From Flavobacterium psychrophilum (GTDB lineage Bacteria; Bacteroidota; Bacteroidia; Flavobacteriales; Flavobacteriaceae), in the NCBI GenBank assembly GCA_022729635.1, contig DZAU01000048.1, positions 1 through 17,187 of the forward strand: a stretch of 17,187 nt of DNA, read 5' to 3'. How positions within the stretch are numbered: the stretch's first letter is position 1; each line of letters begins with the position of its first letter. The notes beneath the pieces were generated by a model. It saw nothing but the letters and a program-made list of their open reading frames with translations. It ran no database searches and was not told where the DNA came from. The translations under genes and the position numbers were made by a program. Shown here in pieces: positions 14,782 to 17,187 of the stretch.

Positions 14782-14946
14782 ATGGTAGATTTTCTATTGT
14801 TTATTATAAATAGTATAAATTTTTTCTATGATGTTGCTTGTAGTACGAAAATTGCTTTAGAATGGGGCGAAGCTTTCAAAAACATAAACGATCCATCAGG
14901 AAGAACCGTTGCTAATGTTCACGATGACGCTTATGTGAAGGCATAA
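14782..14946 (+). pseudogene. 54-codon orphan frame, probable C-terminal remnant of a lost gene
   Basis: An ATG at 14782, overlapping the end of the terminator, opens a frame to TAA at 14944. The first 15 or so codons are low-complexity A/T and not protein-like. From about 14833 the translation becomes a good soluble-protein sequence: VACSTKIALEWGEAFKNIND, then PSGRTVANVHDDAYVKA and stop. Base composition rises in GC over exactly this part, as in real genes here. This looks like the tail of a deleted or rearranged gene fused to intergenic DNA. I do not recognise the family. A genuine small protein is less likely because no leader precedes the ATG. Confidence 0.45.
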
Positions 14947-15171
14947 GACAATTTCAAAAATCAATATCAATTTCAATATCAAATTTAAAAATAATTGAAA
15001 TTGTTTCAATAATAAAATTTCCAAAACGGCATTTTAAAATGTTTGTTTTGGAAATTTGTTTTATTAAAAGGTTTTGATTTTTGCCATTGCGTTGAAATTG
15101 ATTTTTGCAATTGCCATTACCATCGAAATTGACACCTTTTTGTTAATAACTTAACGACTTAACTCTTGATT
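14947..15171. other. Intergenic region upstream of gyrB
   Basis: AT-rich DNA between the gene remnant and the gyrB promoter. It holds a near-repeat (TTTTTGCCATTGCGTTGAAA around 15076 and TTTTTGCAATTGCCATTACC around 15103, both followed by GAAATTGA) and one hairpin listed separately. No coding frame is convincing. Confidence 0.45.
15015..15064. terminator. Possible intrinsic terminator or hairpin downstream of the gene remnant
   Basis: 13-bp perfect arms AAATTTCCAAAAC (15015-15027) and GTTTTGGAAATTT (15045-15057) enclose a 17-nt loop that is itself partly palindromic (CATTTTAAAATG). GTTTTATT follows. It lies 70 bp after the stop of the orphan frame and could be the original terminator of the lost gene. 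Confidence 0.4.
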
Positions 15172-15206
15172 TTGTCCTTAAATTCCCTCGCATTTTTATA
15201 TATTTG
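15172..15206 (+). promoter_or_regulatory. Putative gyrB promoter of the Bacteroidetes type
   Basis: TATATTTG at 15199-15206 matches the Bacteroidetes -7 consensus TAnnTTTG exactly and lies 38 bp before the gyrB start. A TTG at 15172-15174 could serve as the -33 element, but the 24-bp spacing is a little longer than the usual 19-21. The match to the -7 box is the main support. Confidence 0.5.
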
Positions 15207-15238
15207 CGTGTTATAAAAAAAATACATTTTTAGAGTAA

Positions 15239-17185
<1,947 letters not shown>

Positions 17186-17187
17186 AA

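Overview
The window comes from an AT-rich member of the Bacteroidetes, most likely Flavobacterium or a close relative. The evidence is lysine- and isoleucine-rich coding, A-rich leaders without strong Shine-Dalgarno sites, lipoprotein signals of flavobacterial type, a TAnnTTTG promoter box before gyrB, and several classes of short dispersed repeat that I remember from flavobacterial intergenic DNA. All thirteen recognisable genes lie on the + strand, and the window opens exactly on a start codon.

Bases 1-13572 form one functional block for uptake and breakdown of polyamines or diamines. In order it holds: a GABA aminotransferase (gabT); a first aldehyde dehydrogenase, probably a semialdehyde dehydrogenase; a GNAT acetyltransferase; a lipoprotein spermidine/putrescine-binding protein (potD); a family III (CaiB/BaiF) CoA-transferase; two ABC permeases and an ATPase (potB, potC, potA); a second aldehyde dehydrogenase of the aminobutyraldehyde/betaine-aldehyde type; a third of the Sad/YneI succinate-semialdehyde type; and a Tat-signal FAD amine oxidase. 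The chemistry closes: amine oxidase gives an aminoaldehyde, ALDH gives an amino acid such as GABA, GabT gives a semialdehyde, and SSADH gives succinate. Two semialdehyde dehydrogenases plus a CoA-transferase suggest that C5 compounds (cadaverine to 5-aminovalerate to glutarate to glutaryl-CoA) may be handled as well; this is inference.

Bases 13573-14781 hold a 364-bp AT-rich gap, a small signal-peptide outer-membrane beta-barrel-like protein, and a strong intrinsic terminator. Bases 14782-15244 hold a 54-codon orphan reading frame that looks like the decayed tail of a gene, another hairpin and the gyrB promoter. Bases 15245-17185 encode complete DNA gyrase subunit B.

The most unusual content is the repeat load on the catabolic block. 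Four copies of a 24-bp GC-rich repeat sit on gene borders, and one supplies the potA stop codon. A 180-bp inverted-repeat element with an apparent 11-bp target duplication lies between potD and the CoA-transferase gene, and a related half-copy lies before the amine oxidase. A short repeat appears to have entered the CoA-transferase reading frame, and that protein also has Asn where the family normally has its catalytic Asp. I see no tRNA, rRNA, CRISPR array or transposase gene.
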